From JAAYDY01 sp964500225 (GTDB lineage Bacteria; Planctomycetota; Phycisphaerae; FEN-1346; JAACEH01): a stretch of 64,000 nt of DNA. Numbering within the stretch: position 1 is the stretch's first letter; every line of letters starts with the position of its first letter. The notes beneath the pieces are model-generated. The model was not told the origin of the DNA. It ran no database searches and saw nothing but the letters and a program-made list of their open reading frames with translations. The position numbers and the translations under genes were made by a program. The stretch covers positions 13,123-77,122 of the forward strand of contig CAZCOA010000008.1 in the NCBI GenBank assembly GCA_964500225.1. Reading direction: 5' to 3'. Positions 12,507-25,547 of the stretch are shown in pieces.

Positions 12507-12535
12507 TTGACACGTCCGGGCGGTGCGGCTATCGT
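12507..12535 (+). promoter_or_regulatory. predicted promoter for the RDD-SpoIIM operon
   Basis: TTGACA (12507-12512), a 17-base spacer and TATCGT (12530-12535). The predicted start near 12542 leaves a leader of about 30 bases that includes AAAGGA and a run of nine G before the chosen GTG. Confidence 0.6.
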
Positions 12536-12571
12536 GGCCGCGGTGCATTGAAAGGACGGGGGGGGGCCGAC

Positions 12572-13393
12572 GTGACCACGCTGACCACCATCGAAACGCC
12601 CGAACGCGTGGCGCTGACCTACGACGTCGCCGGCCTTGGCACCCGCGTGCTGGCCTACTTGGTGGACCTCGCCGTGCGCGTCGCCGTGCTCCTGCTGGTC
12701 ACCATCGCCTTCTTCGTCATTTACGAACAGCAAGGCTTCGCTGCCGTGACCTCGGGCGTCCGTGCCGCCTCCGTGGTCGGCTTCTTTCTGCTGCACTGGG
12801 GCTACGCGACGCTCTTTGAGGCCTTCTGGAACGGCCAGACGCCCGGCAAGCGGCTCATGGGCATCCGCGTTATCAAGGAAGGCGGGTTTCCACTGTCGTT
12901 CTTCGACTCGGCCCTGCGGAACCTCGTCCGCGCGGTTGATTTTCTGCCCGTCTTTTACGGCCTGGGAATCGTCTGCGTGTTTCTGACCCAGCGCCATCAG
13001 CGCATCGGCGACCTGGTCTCGGGTACGCTCGTGGTGCGTCACTCGCCCGCGCGGCGGTCGTCGCTGGACGACATCCTGGCCGCCCACCGACAGGCCGACG
13101 CCGACACCTCGCAGCGGCTGGCCCGTGTACCGCTCACGGTGGAACAGTTCGAGGCCGTCGTCGAGTTTCTGCGACGGGCCGAGCGCCTGACGCCGGACGC
13201 CCGGCAACGCATCGCCCGCAAATTCGCCGCCCCGATCCGCCGCAGTATCGCCGATTCCAAAAGCCTGCGCGAGACGATCCGCGCCGACGACCTCGACGAC
13301 GAGGCCCTGCTGGCCCTCGTGGTATACGCTCGCCAGTCGCAGGCCGGGCAGCCGGCCGGTGCCGTAACGGACGGCGGGGAGCGCCGCCCATGA
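12572..13393 (+). CDS. RDD-family membrane protein
   Basis: A 273-residue protein with an RDD domain (about residues 20-155): LGTRVLAYLVDLAVRV in the first helix, FWNGQTPGKRLMGIRVI between helices and a third helix around the LPVFYGLGIVCVFL segment. Three membrane helices are followed by a cytosolic helical tail of about 100 residues. RDD proteins are thought to be involved in transport or ion exchange; the role here is unknown. GTG at 12572 is preferred; a TTG at 12548 is an alternative. The stop overlaps the next gene by ATGA, so it is coupled to the SpoIIM-like protein. The same RDD-SpoIIM-MoxR-DUF58 neighbourhood is common in bacteria. Confidence 0.85.
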   Translation: MTTLTTIETPERVALTYDVAGLGTRVLAYLVDLAVRVAVLLLVTIAFFVIYEQQGFAAVTSGVRAASVVGFFLLHWGYATLFEAFWNGQTPGKRLMGIRVIKEGGFPLSFFDSALRNLVRAVDFLPVFYGLGIVCVFLTQRHQRIGDLVSGTLVVRHSPARRSSLDDILAAHRQADADTSQRLARVPLTVEQFEAVVEFLRRAERLTPDARQRIARKFAAPIRRSIADSKSLRETIRADDLDDEALLALVVYARQSQAGQPAGAVTDGGERRP

Positions 13394-14418
13394 ACCTCGA
13401 CCGCTTCGTCGCCCGCAACCAGGAACAGTGGCAGGCACTGGAGGATCGGCTCAGGGTCATCGAGCAACAAGGGCCCCAGCACCTCGACGCCGAGGAGTTG
13501 CACGACTTTGCCCTGCTCTATCGCAAGGCCGCCGACGATCTGGCCTACGCCCGCACATTCTTCAGCGACAGTAAGGTCACCGAGTACCTCAATGACGTGG
13601 TCGGCCGCATCCATCCCCTGCTCTACAATCGCTCGCGCCGTTCGCCGATCAACGTCATCGCGTTTTTCCGCCGCGATTTCCCGCAGACGTTCCGACGCTC
13701 GTGGCGTTCTATCGCCACGGCCGCGGGCATTTTCGTCCTGGCCGCCCTTGTCGGGTACTTCGGCACGTGGCAGAACCCGTCGGCGGCGCGGCGGATTCTG
13801 CCGGCACACGTCGTCCAGAGCGTGGACGCCGGCCGCATGTGGACCAGCGACGTCTACGCCATGGCCCCCGGGGACTACCTCTCCGCCAAGCTCTTCACGA
13901 ACAACATCGCGGTCACGTTCACGCTGCTGGCCCTGGGCATGACGGCCGGCGTCGGCACGGTGTTTCTGCTTGGGCTGAACGGTCTGACGCTGGGAGCGGC
14001 CGGCGGCCTGTGCCATTCGGCAGGCATGGGCGGCCCCTTCTGGTCCTTCGTGGCGGCGCACGGGCCGCTGGAACTCCTGGTCATCTTCATCGCCGGCGGC
14101 GCCGGCCTCGAACTGGCCATGGCCCTGGTGGCACCCGGTTCCTGGCGACGCAGCGACGCCCTGCGATTGCGCGGCGAGAAGGCCGTCAAGCTCATCGTCG
14201 GCAGCATGCCGCTGCTGGTCGTGGCCGGCGTGGTCGAGGGCGTCGTCTCGGGCGGCACGCCGCTCTGGGTGGTCGGGCGCGGCTACGACCTCGCCCGCGT
14301 GCTCTGCGGCCTGACGCTCGTCGCCGCCGTGTTGTCGTACCTGCTGCTTGCCGGCCGCGGTGAAGCCCGCGTTGCGGCCGAAGGTCAGAGCCTGCCACGA
14401 GCCTTGATGTCCAGATAG
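13390..14418 (+). CDS. SpoIIM-like (stage II sporulation protein M family) membrane protein
   Basis: A 342-residue integral membrane protein. The soluble N-terminus (residues 1-95) has the family segment FALLYRKAADDLAYAR and then RDFPQTFRRSW just before the first helix. About five to six membrane helices follow, including the characteristic small-residue run LGMTAGVGTVFLLGLNGLTL and the AAHGPLELLVIFIAGGAGLE segment. In spore formers SpoIIM drives septal remodelling; outside them these proteins accompany MoxR/DUF58 operons and their role is unknown. There is no sign of sporulation genes here. Its 3' end overlaps the convergent DUF58 gene by 34 bases. Confidence 0.88.
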   Translation: MNLDRFVARNQEQWQALEDRLRVIEQQGPQHLDAEELHDFALLYRKAADDLAYARTFFSDSKVTEYLNDVVGRIHPLLYNRSRRSPINVIAFFRRDFPQTFRRSWRSIATAAGIFVLAALVGYFGTWQNPSAARRILPAHVVQSVDAGRMWTSDVYAMAPGDYLSAKLFTNNIAVTFTLLALGMTAGVGTVFLLGLNGLTLGAAGGLCHSAGMGGPFWSFVAAHGPLELLVIFIAGGAGLELAMALVAPGSWRRSDALRLRGEKAVKLIVGSMPLLVVAGVVEGVVSGGTPLWVVGRGYDLARVLCGLTLVAAVLSYLLLAGRGEARVAAEGQSLPRALMSR

Positions 14419-15743
14419 CGATTAACCAGTGCGGCCAGGAGTTTGTCGGCATCCACATCAAGGGTCATGACACCTCGCGACGCGAGCACCTGCCGCGTGA
14501 TGGCGTGCTCGCGGAGCACTTCGCGTGCGGCGGCGCTGCGGTAGGCATCGAAGGCGACACGCGGCACTGCGGCGGCCGCCTCTGCCAGCTTCGGGTCGCG
14601 GATCGTCGCACAGACCGGCAGATGGCGCGGCAACATGGCCGACAACCGCACCACCATCGCCGAGTTGCTGCTCCCGGCCGCCAGGTCCGTGAGCATCACG
14701 ATCAGGCTGCGGCGACTGACGCGGGCGGCCAGGTGTCCCAGTGCATGCGCGTAGTCGGACTCGAACAGGTCGGCCTCGGTCCGTGCCAGGGCATCGACCA
14801 CGCGACGGAACTGCCCGGCCCCCTTGCGCGGCGGCAGGTAGAAACGCACCTCCTTCGAGAAGATCATCAGGCCCACGCGGTCCCCCGACAACAGCGCCAC
14901 GTTGGCCAGCCCCATCGCCGCGGCGACGGCGTGGTCGAGCTTGGTCAGGGCGTTGACCTCGGCGGTCATCAGGCGGCCGGCGTCCAGCGCGATAATCAGC
15001 CGCTGGTTCCGTTCGAGTTCAAACTCGCGGACCGTCGGCTGGCGATGCTTGGCGGTGGCTTTCCAGTCGATGAGCCGCGTGTCGTCGCCCTGCACGTAAG
15101 GACGCAGGCGGTGGAACTCGCGGCCCTCGCCGAGAACCCGCATGCGCCGCAAGCCGCTGACATGACGACCGGCCCGCGCCATGAGCCGCCGGCTGCGGGC
15201 CACGCCGTAAATGTCGGGATACACCGAGACACGCCGACCGGCCGGCCGCTGTTCCTGACGCACGACCAATCCGAGGCGCCCATACCTCCGCACATGCAGC
15301 GGCCCAAGCTCGAACTCCCCGCGGACCATCGGCGTAAACAGGTAGGTCAGCTCCGTGCGGCTGGAGGCGGGAACGACGGTCTCCAGCGGCAGGGTCTCGC
15401 CGGCCTCGAACGAGTCCGGCAACGTATCGGCAATCGAGAGCCGCACCGGACGATCCGTGTGATTCTCGATCAGCACGCGGGCGACATTCGCAGCGCCCTG
15501 GCTGAGGATGTCCTCGGTGACGCGCCGTACGACAAGGTCGCGCTGGGCGTCGGCGGCGCGGCCCAGCGACCGACGGTCCACGGCCAGCAGGACAAAAACC
15601 ACGGCGTCCAGGATCGCGCCGACCAGCAGGGCCGCCCGGCCCAGACCGGCGTCGCCGATCTGGATCATCGGGCCGATAAGACCGAGGGCCATAATCGCCG
15701 CGCCGACGAACAGCAGAACGATGACTCGATCCGTGAAGATCAC
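14385..15743 (-). CDS. DUF58 protein with a VWA-like domain
   Basis: A 452-residue protein with two N-terminal membrane helices (about residues 7-58), a beta-sandwich region, and the DUF58 hallmark YVQGDDTRLIDWKATAKHR followed by a VWA-like fold beginning LIIALDAGRLM. DUF58 proteins are the usual partners of MoxR ATPases; the pair is thought to act in assembling or activating membrane or cofactor-bearing complexes. It starts 25 bases after the MoxR stop and is the last gene of a five-gene minus-strand operon. The client cannot be identified from the sequence. Confidence 0.92.
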   Translation of the reverse strand: MIFTDRVIVLLFVGAAIMALGLIGPMIQIGDAGLGRAALLVGAILDAVVFVLLAVDRRSLGRAADAQRDLVVRRVTEDILSQGAANVARVLIENHTDRPVRLSIADTLPDSFEAGETLPLETVVPASSRTELTYLFTPMVRGEFELGPLHVRRYGRLGLVVRQEQRPAGRRVSVYPDIYGVARSRRLMARAGRHVSGLRRMRVLGEGREFHRLRPYVQGDDTRLIDWKATAKHRQPTVREFELERNQRLIIALDAGRLMTAEVNALTKLDHAVAAAMGLANVALLSGDRVGLMIFSKEVRFYLPPRKGAGQFRRVVDALARTEADLFESDYAHALGHLAARVSRRSLIVMLTDLAAGSSNSAMVVRLSAMLPRHLPVCATIRDPKLAEAAAAVPRVAFDAYRSAAAREVLREHAITRQVLASRGVMTLDVDADKLLAALVNRYLDIKARGRL

Positions 15744-15768
15744 GCTCGCTCGAACGCCTCCGGACGGA

Positions 15769-16719
15769 CTACCTGGGAATCTCCACCTCGGCCAGCACCT
15801 GCTCGACGATGTCGTCGGCCGAGATGCCTTCGATCTCCGCCTCGGGTTTCAGAATCAGCCGGTGTCGCAGCACAGGGTGGGCCACTTGCTTTACGTCGTC
15901 GGGCGTCACGAAGTCGCGTCCGCGCATGGCGGCCACCACCTTCGCCGCCTGGAGAAACGCCAGCGACGCCCGCGGACTGGCCCCGAGGGTCAGGTGGTGA
16001 TGGATCCGCGTGCCGCCGACGATGCGGACGATGTAGTCGTAGAGTCCGTCATCCACGCGAACGCCGCGCAGGCCGGCCCGTGCAGCCAGCAACTGTTCGA
16101 CCGTTAGCACCTTGACGATGCCCGCCGAGGAGATGTCGGCCGGATCGAGGCCCGCATTGTGCTTCTTCAGCACGTCCACTTCCTGGGCCGCGGGCGGGTA
16201 GTCGATCAGCGACTTGAGCAGGAACCGGTCGATCTGGGCCTCGGGCAGCGGATACGTTCCCTCGTACTCAATGGGATTCTGCGTGGCGATCACGAAGAAG
16301 AAGTCGCCCAGCGCGTGGCGCCGACCGTCGATGGTCACTTGCCGCTCTTCCATGGCTTCCAGCAGCGCGGCCTGGGTCTTGGGCGGCGTCCGGTTGATCT
16401 CGTCGGCCAGGAGCACCTGTGTGAAGATCGGCCCCTTGACCAGGTTGAAGCGGTTCTCGGCCATGTCGAAAACGTTGGCCCCGGTGACGTCGCCGGGCAT
16501 CAGGTCGGGCGTGAACTGGATGCGTGTGAACGTGGCGTCGATGGCCAAGGCCAACGACTTGGCCAGCAGCGTCTTGGCCAAGCCGGGCACGCCCTCGATC
16601 ACAATGTGTCCGCCGGCAAACAGAGCCACCAGCAGTTCGTCGATGCAAGCGGCCTGCCCGACAATGGTCTTGGCCAGCTCGCCCCGCAGTCGGTCGGCCA
16701 ATTCGGCAACAGGTGTCAT
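15769..16719 (-). CDS. MoxR-family AAA+ ATPase
   Basis: A 316-residue AAA+ ATPase of the MoxR type, expected to act as a hexameric chaperone. The Walker A is the family variant GVPGLAKT (about residue 40), the Walker B is LLADEINRTPPKTQAALLEAM, sensor 1 is ATQNPIEYEGTYPLPEAQ, and the arginine-finger region DRFLLKSLIDYP is present. The C-terminal lid contains LGASPRASLAFLQAAK. All catalytic elements appear intact. Its start overlaps the stop of the DUF4350 gene by four bases, so translation is coupled. It lies immediately upstream of DUF58, the standard order for these operons. Confidence 0.95.
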   Translation of the reverse strand: MTPVAELADRLRGELAKTIVGQAACIDELLVALFAGGHIVIEGVPGLAKTLLAKSLALAIDATFTRIQFTPDLMPGDVTGANVFDMAENRFNLVKGPIFTQVLLADEINRTPPKTQAALLEAMEERQVTIDGRRHALGDFFFVIATQNPIEYEGTYPLPEAQIDRFLLKSLIDYPPAAQEVDVLKKHNAGLDPADISSAGIVKVLTVEQLLAARAGLRGVRVDDGLYDYIVRIVGGTRIHHHLTLGASPRASLAFLQAAKVVAAMRGRDFVTPDDVKQVAHPVLRHRLILKPEAEIEGISADDIVEQVLAEVEIPR

Positions 16720-17960
16720 GATGCGAGAACCTCCTTGCTCAAGTGAGCCAGTTGACGGGCGACGGCCAGCAGCCGGCGCGACGACAGCCGCGGCGACGCG
16801 GCGGCCTGCTGGGCGTCGATGAGGATGCGTCGCACGGCGTCGCGGCTGCGCCGCGTGCGGCCGGCCAGGGCATCGGCCAGTTGGTGGACATCGGCGGTGC
16901 GGGGCAGGTGCAGTTCGTGAATCACCTGCTCGCGAAAATCCTCGTAAAATCGTGCGGCGGCATGGCCCCCTGCACCGCCGCGACGATAGAGTTCGGCCAA
17001 CGCCTCGACGAACTCGATATGGCTGCGCCGCACCGGCCGCCGCAGCGACCGCAGCGGCCCGAAACGCCGTCCGCGGCTCATCAGAAACATGGTCACCAGC
17101 AGGAACATCTGGCCGCCCAACGCCAGCAGCACGCGCCGCGAATACGGCGTCGTCAGCGGCTCGCGATCGTAGTAGCCGTGGTGATACTCGTCGAACAGGA
17201 TGCGCCCCCCCTGGCCCGCCAACTCCAGCACATTCAGCAGCAGAACCACGTTGTCGGCCTTGCCGATGAGCCGGTTGCTGAACATGCTGCTGGAGGCCGC
17301 AATCACCACCTGGCCGGCGTAGTGCGAGTAGCGCACCAAGTGGCCTCGGCCGGCGTGGTCTTCCAGCAACGACGGCGCCGGCAATCCCGGCGGCAGGCCG
17401 TCGGCCGAAAACGTCGCCACATGACGCACGTTCAACGTCAGATTGGAGGGAAAGGCCGGGAATGCCGATCCCTGCGACAGTACCAGGCCGCGCAACAGCT
17501 CGAACGGGTCGTCGTCTTCAACACGATGCAACCGCCGCAGGTCCAGCTCCAGCGCCTCGTTCAGCGGCTCACTGCGGTCCGCACGCCGATCGATGCCCCG
17601 GTCCTGGCCCAGAAGATATACAAGCGTGTTGCCCCGGGCGATCCACTGGCTTAGGGCCTCGATTTCGTTCGCCGTCGGCTCCACGCGCAGCGGTCCGGCG
17701 ACAATCAACACATCGCCCTGCCCGTTCAACTCGGTCCACGGACGCTCCATTCGCTCGGGCGCCGATGGGCCGCGACGGGCCAGTAGCCGAAAAACCGCCA
17801 GCAGCCCCCCCGGCGTGTGGCTGTAGCTGCTGGCAAACGTGCCGGCGCCGCCGGACTGGTCCGGCTTGTGGAAGATCGCCGCCACGGACACCATGGCCGT
17901 CACAATCAACAGCACGAGGATGACCACCTTAAGCCGCTTCGTGGCCCACCTCCTCGACAA
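16716..17960 (-). CDS. DUF4350 membrane protein
   Basis: A 414-residue protein with an N-terminal membrane helix (residues 11-29), an extracytoplasmic alpha/beta domain resembling DUF4350 (YSHTPGGLLAVFRLLARRG, then LIVAGPLRVEPTANEIEALSQWI, an arrangement related to class I glutamine-amidotransferase-like folds), a second helix around residues 283-300 and a cytosolic helical tail. It is a standard member of MoxR/DUF58/DUF4129 clusters, with no proven function. Its start overlaps the end of the DUF4129 gene by 32 bases and its stop overlaps MoxR by four. Confidence 0.85.
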   Translation of the reverse strand: MSRRWATKRLKVVILVLLIVTAMVSVAAIFHKPDQSGGAGTFASSYSHTPGGLLAVFRLLARRGPSAPERMERPWTELNGQGDVLIVAGPLRVEPTANEIEALSQWIARGNTLVYLLGQDRGIDRRADRSEPLNEALELDLRRLHRVEDDDPFELLRGLVLSQGSAFPAFPSNLTLNVRHVATFSADGLPPGLPAPSLLEDHAGRGHLVRYSHYAGQVVIAASSSMFSNRLIGKADNVVLLLNVLELAGQGGRILFDEYHHGYYDREPLTTPYSRRVLLALGGQMFLLVTMFLMSRGRRFGPLRSLRRPVRRSHIEFVEALAELYRRGGAGGHAAARFYEDFREQVIHELHLPRTADVHQLADALAGRTRRSRDAVRRILIDAQQAAASPRLSSRRLLAVARQLAHLSKEVLAS

Positions 17961-18990
17961 GCTCGTGGGCCGTTCGCGCGAAATCGCGGGCCTCGTCCTC
18001 GTTCAACGGCTCGTGGCCGTACCATTTCACGTCGTACTGACGATTGAGCCGCCCGAGCAGTTCCGCCGGGCGCGCAGCCTGACGCTCTACCAACTGGCGA
18101 TAATATTCCCAGTTGGTGCGGGTGCGGTCGATGAGGACCAGTTGCCGCCGCTCCAGCGCCGCCAGCGCCATGAGGTACGCATGATGGATGGCCTCGCGGA
18201 ACTGGCCGCGATCCAGGGCCGCCGCAACGTCCTGGGCGTGTGATTCCGGGGAACTCAGCCGCACCGATGCCGCCAGGTGACGGCTTGGCGACACGGTGCG
18301 CCGTCGTCGCCGGCCCCCCAGCCAATGCCAGAGATGCCGGCCCACGATAACAATGATCAGACCGACCGAGACGGCCAACACGCCCCTCAGCATCTGGCGG
18401 CTGACACTCTCGACTCGGCCCCCGCTGACGCCCAACCATTCATAGAGGCGTTTCAACCACGTCTGGACCAGTTCGAGCACCTCATCCATGCGGTCGCGCT
18501 GTACCTGGAACTCCGGCGCTTCGAGAATCGACGCCAGGGCGTCGCGTGCCGCCTGGAGGTCGCGGCGGCGGGCCGCCGCGTCGGCCTCGGCCGCCTCGCG
18601 GTATCGCTCCAGTTCGTCGATCGCGCCTTCCATCTGCCGCATCGTGAGGTCACGGATGGATCGCAGCACCTTCTCGGACTCGGCGCCCATCGCGTCGGCG
18701 AATTGACGGGCAAAAACCGACGTGTGAAAGATCATGGGTTCGTCGTTTGGGACGAGTTGCAGCTCGATATCGGTCAGGTCGGCCTCGATGCGGCGGAGCC
18801 CTTCGATCAGCATCTGCCGCCGGCCGGGCAACAACGTCTCGCCGCCCTCATGCAATTCGAGCGATTCCAGAAACTCCAGGTGCTGCTTCATGGTGCGACC
18901 GAGTTCGTCGGCCGTAACCGGGTCGGCGCGGACGGCGCCCGCGAACGTCGCCGGAACCATGCAGAGGAAGAAAAAGAAGCGGTGGACCAT
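17929..18990 (-). CDS. DUF4129-type exported or membrane protein
   Basis: A 353-residue protein with a signal peptide (residues 1-22, ending GAVRA), a long helical, probably coiled-coil periplasmic region rich in Arg, Glu and Ala, one membrane helix (about residues 148-166, the VLAVSVGLIIVIVGRHLW region) and a cytosolic C-terminal DUF4129 domain. The latter is recognised from FREAIHHAYLMALAALERR and the LVERQAARPAELLGRLN to WYGHEPLNEDEARDF segment. DUF4129 domains are usually at the C-terminus of transglutaminase-like or membrane proteins in MoxR operons. The 32-base overlap with the next gene is long but both frames look coding. The function is unknown. Confidence 0.82.
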   Translation of the reverse strand: MVHRFFFFLCMVPATFAGAVRADPVTADELGRTMKQHLEFLESLELHEGGETLLPGRRQMLIEGLRRIEADLTDIELQLVPNDEPMIFHTSVFARQFADAMGAESEKVLRSIRDLTMRQMEGAIDELERYREAAEADAAARRRDLQAARDALASILEAPEFQVQRDRMDEVLELVQTWLKRLYEWLGVSGGRVESVSRQMLRGVLAVSVGLIIVIVGRHLWHWLGGRRRRRTVSPSRHLAASVRLSSPESHAQDVAAALDRGQFREAIHHAYLMALAALERRQLVLIDRTRTNWEYYRQLVERQAARPAELLGRLNRQYDVKWYGHEPLNEDEARDFARTAHELVEEVGHEAA

Positions 18991-19020
18991 GGTTGCGCTG
19001 CCGCAACAGGAAACGCCACG

Positions 19021-20043
19021 CTATGCCGCGCCGCCGGCCAGACGGTCGGCCACCTGTTCGAGGTCGTAGCCCTCGTGCCGAACACGAATATCGAAGTACA
19101 GAGCGACCATCGCCAGCCACACCAGCGGCTGCAAGGCCGCATCGCACGCATTCATCAGCAGGACGAACGGAATGGTGACGGCCGACGGCAGGTGCGTTGG
19201 CCCGAGGATGACATCGTGCCAAGCGCCGCCGGAGCCGCCGCGGAAAAACCCGACCGTGTAATATAACGTCAGCAGGACGCTGTGGACACTGCCGTAGATG
19301 GCCGTCAGGGCAAGAAACAGCAAGGCGGCGCGGGTCATGTGACGGCTCGGTCGCGTGGTCGGGTCTCGCCGGCGAATAAGCGACGCGCTGCGCCACAGGG
19401 CGACCAAATAGCCCTTGTCTTCAATCACCACCACCGCCGGCAGGAGAATCCAGCATAGGAAGAGCCAGAGGATCAGAGCCGCCATCGGCAGTTGAATCAG
19501 CACAAAAACCGCCGCTCCGCTGAGCAGCGACGCCTGCCCGCTGGGGACGCCGCGCTCCAGCAGATACGTCCCGGTGTGAATGAGCACCAGCACCATGGCC
19601 ACCGCGCCGACGCCCAGGATGACGCCGTACAGGCCGAGGGTCATCAGCCGCGTCAGGACCAGCCGCGGAATCTTCGGCACGAACTGGACCAGGCACTCGC
19701 GGAACGTGACGGTGCGCCCCAGGTACAGGCGACCGGCCGCCTGGGCGATGAGCCCCTCGGCCAGCGCGCTCATGACCGTCACGCTGAGAATAAGTACGAG
19801 CAGACGACCGGCGGCCTCGCGCCAGGCGAAGGCCAGGTGCGACTCGCCCTCGGCCAGACGCAGCACATCCGCGAACAGGTGGTTGGCCACATTCATCTGA
19901 GGCGTCGTGACCAGGAACGTCACGGCAAACGCCAGGCCGCTCAGGGCCAGGATCAGACGCAGGTTCTGGCGGTAAAGCTTGATGCTGCGGTCGAAAAGCT
20001 GCCCGAGTCCCAGGGGTTCCAGGCGTGGTCCGTCGCTCGTCAT
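19021..20043 (-). CDS. polytopic membrane protein, first gene of the MoxR operon
   Basis: A 340-residue protein with an N-terminal cytosolic stretch LGQLFDRSIKLYRQNLRLIL typical of the glycerophosphodiester-phosphodiesterase membrane-domain/DUF975-like group, then about six membrane helices. The helix around residue 200 ends in the polar segment VVVIEDKGYLVALWRSASLI, which recurs in these uncharacterised membrane proteins. It sits 30 bases upstream of the DUF4129 gene on the same strand and so begins the operon that ends with DUF58. No catalytic motif is visible. It is probably a structural or transport-like component; the substrate is unknown. Confidence 0.8.
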   Translation of the reverse strand: MTSDGPRLEPLGLGQLFDRSIKLYRQNLRLILALSGLAFAVTFLVTTPQMNVANHLFADVLRLAEGESHLAFAWREAAGRLLVLILSVTVMSALAEGLIAQAAGRLYLGRTVTFRECLVQFVPKIPRLVLTRLMTLGLYGVILGVGAVAMVLVLIHTGTYLLERGVPSGQASLLSGAAVFVLIQLPMAALILWLFLCWILLPAVVVIEDKGYLVALWRSASLIRRRDPTTRPSRHMTRAALLFLALTAIYGSVHSVLLTLYYTVGFFRGGSGGAWHDVILGPTHLPSAVTIPFVLLMNACDAALQPLVWLAMVALYFDIRVRHEGYDLEQVADRLAGGAA

Positions 20044-20095
20044 GCCGCGGGGCTCCTTGCCGACCTCGCTATGTCAAATCGTCCGCAGTATGAAG

Positions 20096-20129
20096 CGAGC
20101 CCCGCACGGGGCAGACCCGTCGGGGCTCG
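20096..20129. terminator. long GC-rich hairpin between two minus-strand genes
   Basis: CGAGCCCCG (20096-20104) pairs with CGGGGCTCG (20121-20129), and ACGGG pairs with CCCGT inside, with a five-base loop. There is no T tract on either strand. It lies between the cytochrome-like gene and the membrane-protein gene, so a transcript-end or processing role is likely, but termination is not proven. Confidence 0.4.
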
Positions 20130-20154
20130 TGTGGATCAGCACAGTCCGGCAGGT

Positions 20155-20949
20155 CTACCAGATGCCTTCCTTCAGAGTCTTCACCCACCGCTCGAGGCTC
20201 TGATACGCCTGATCGCGGTTCGACCGGAATACCGGCCCGCCGGGATGATTGGTCTTCTCGGCCAGGGCCATCCGCAGCAGGCGGCTCTTGGCCAAATCGG
20301 TATGATCGACATACCGGTCCACCGATTTGAAGTTGGCAGCCACGGTCTTGCGGTCCGTGCGCCGCTGCGTCTCGATATAGAACTCCGTCCCGTTGTCCGT
20401 GCCGCCATGGCACTTCGCGCCGGCGCAACTCGTAAACAGAATCGGCAGGACCGTGCGCTGGAACGTCACCATCGGTTCGCCGATCTCCTTGAAGACGGCC
20501 TCCGCCTCATCATCAGTGAGCTGGTACACGATTCCCTTCTTGGGACCGGCCGGAGCAGGCGGCGTCGTGTCGCCGGCGGTAGGCGTAGTGTCGGTAGCCG
20601 TGGCCGGAGGCTGTTCCGTCGCCGGCGACGTCACCTGGGCCGGCTCGGCCTCCAGGAACGACGACCCGCCGCCCGAGACGTAGAACTGAGCTGCCTTCTT
20701 CAGGTACTTGGCCCGCTCGTCGCCCTGGTCCAGCGCCAACAGCTTGTCGGCTTCCTGAGCGACTTCGGCGTACAGGCCGTTAGCCAGAGCCCACTTGGCC
20801 AGCGCGAAGTGACCGGCCGCATCGTCGTCCTTCAGCGCCGCGGCTCGCGTCTTGTACTCGGCGCTCGAACCGCCGGCCACCTGGGCCGCCAGCACAGCCG
20901 CCACGCCCACAAGCACCACCGAAGCCCACACAAGCAGTCGCGGATTCAT
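20155..20949 (-). CDS. exported protein with a single CX4CH haem-like motif
   Basis: A 264-residue protein starting at an ATG seven bases after GAGGAG. An N-terminal hydrophobic segment (residues 4-24) acts as signal or anchor. Residues 25-90 are a short TPR-like helix set, followed by a Thr/Pro/Ala-rich linker (about 95-135) and a C-terminal domain containing SCAGAKCHGGTDNG. The surrounding sequence (FKEIGEPMVTFQRTVLPILF before it, and SRLLRMALAEKTNHPGG after it) resembles planctomycete cytochrome-c-like domains. In these the haem motif is normally CX2CH; here four residues separate the cysteines. Haem binding is plausible but unproven. It has a predicted promoter at 21001-21028. Confidence 0.8.
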   Translation of the reverse strand: MNPRLLVWASVVLVGVAAVLAAQVAGGSSAEYKTRAAALKDDDAAGHFALAKWALANGLYAEVAQEADKLLALDQGDERAKYLKKAAQFYVSGGGSSFLEAEPAQVTSPATEQPPATATDTTPTAGDTTPPAPAGPKKGIVYQLTDDEAEAVFKEIGEPMVTFQRTVLPILFTSCAGAKCHGGTDNGTEFYIETQRRTDRKTVAANFKSVDRYVDHTDLAKSRLLRMALAEKTNHPGGPVFRSNRDQAYQSLERWVKTLKEGIW

Positions 20950-21000
20950 GCTTCGCTCCTCACCTAACAGAGCACCGGTCAACCACTTCGATCTTCGGTC

Positions 21001-21028
21001 AGTGTACCAGATTGCCGAAGCCCTTCAA
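21001..21028 (-). promoter_or_regulatory. predicted promoter for the cytochrome-like gene
   Basis: On the minus strand TTGAAG (21023-21028), a 16-base spacer and TACACT (21001-21006), with a leader of about 45 bases to the ATG. Confidence 0.45.
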
Positions 21029-21080
21029 CCCCAAAAACGGGCTGACGAGCCGCATCCGATGATTCCGACACCGGGGGAGC

Positions 21081-24332
<3,252 letters not shown>

Positions 24333-24375
24333 CGGTGACTTCCCTCTGTTCCCGCGATCGGCCCGCGAACCGCCC

Positions 24376-25491
<1,116 letters not shown>

Positions 25492-25547
25492 CGGCGTTCC
25501 GTTTCTTATGACTGCTCGGGTCCGCTCCGCCACTGCCGGGCCGCCCT

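Noticed and set aside
13390..14418. Evidence of sporulation from the SpoIIM-like gene.
   Set aside because: SpoIIM-like proteins are widespread in MoxR/DUF58 neighbourhoods of non-spore-formers, and no other sporulation gene is present.
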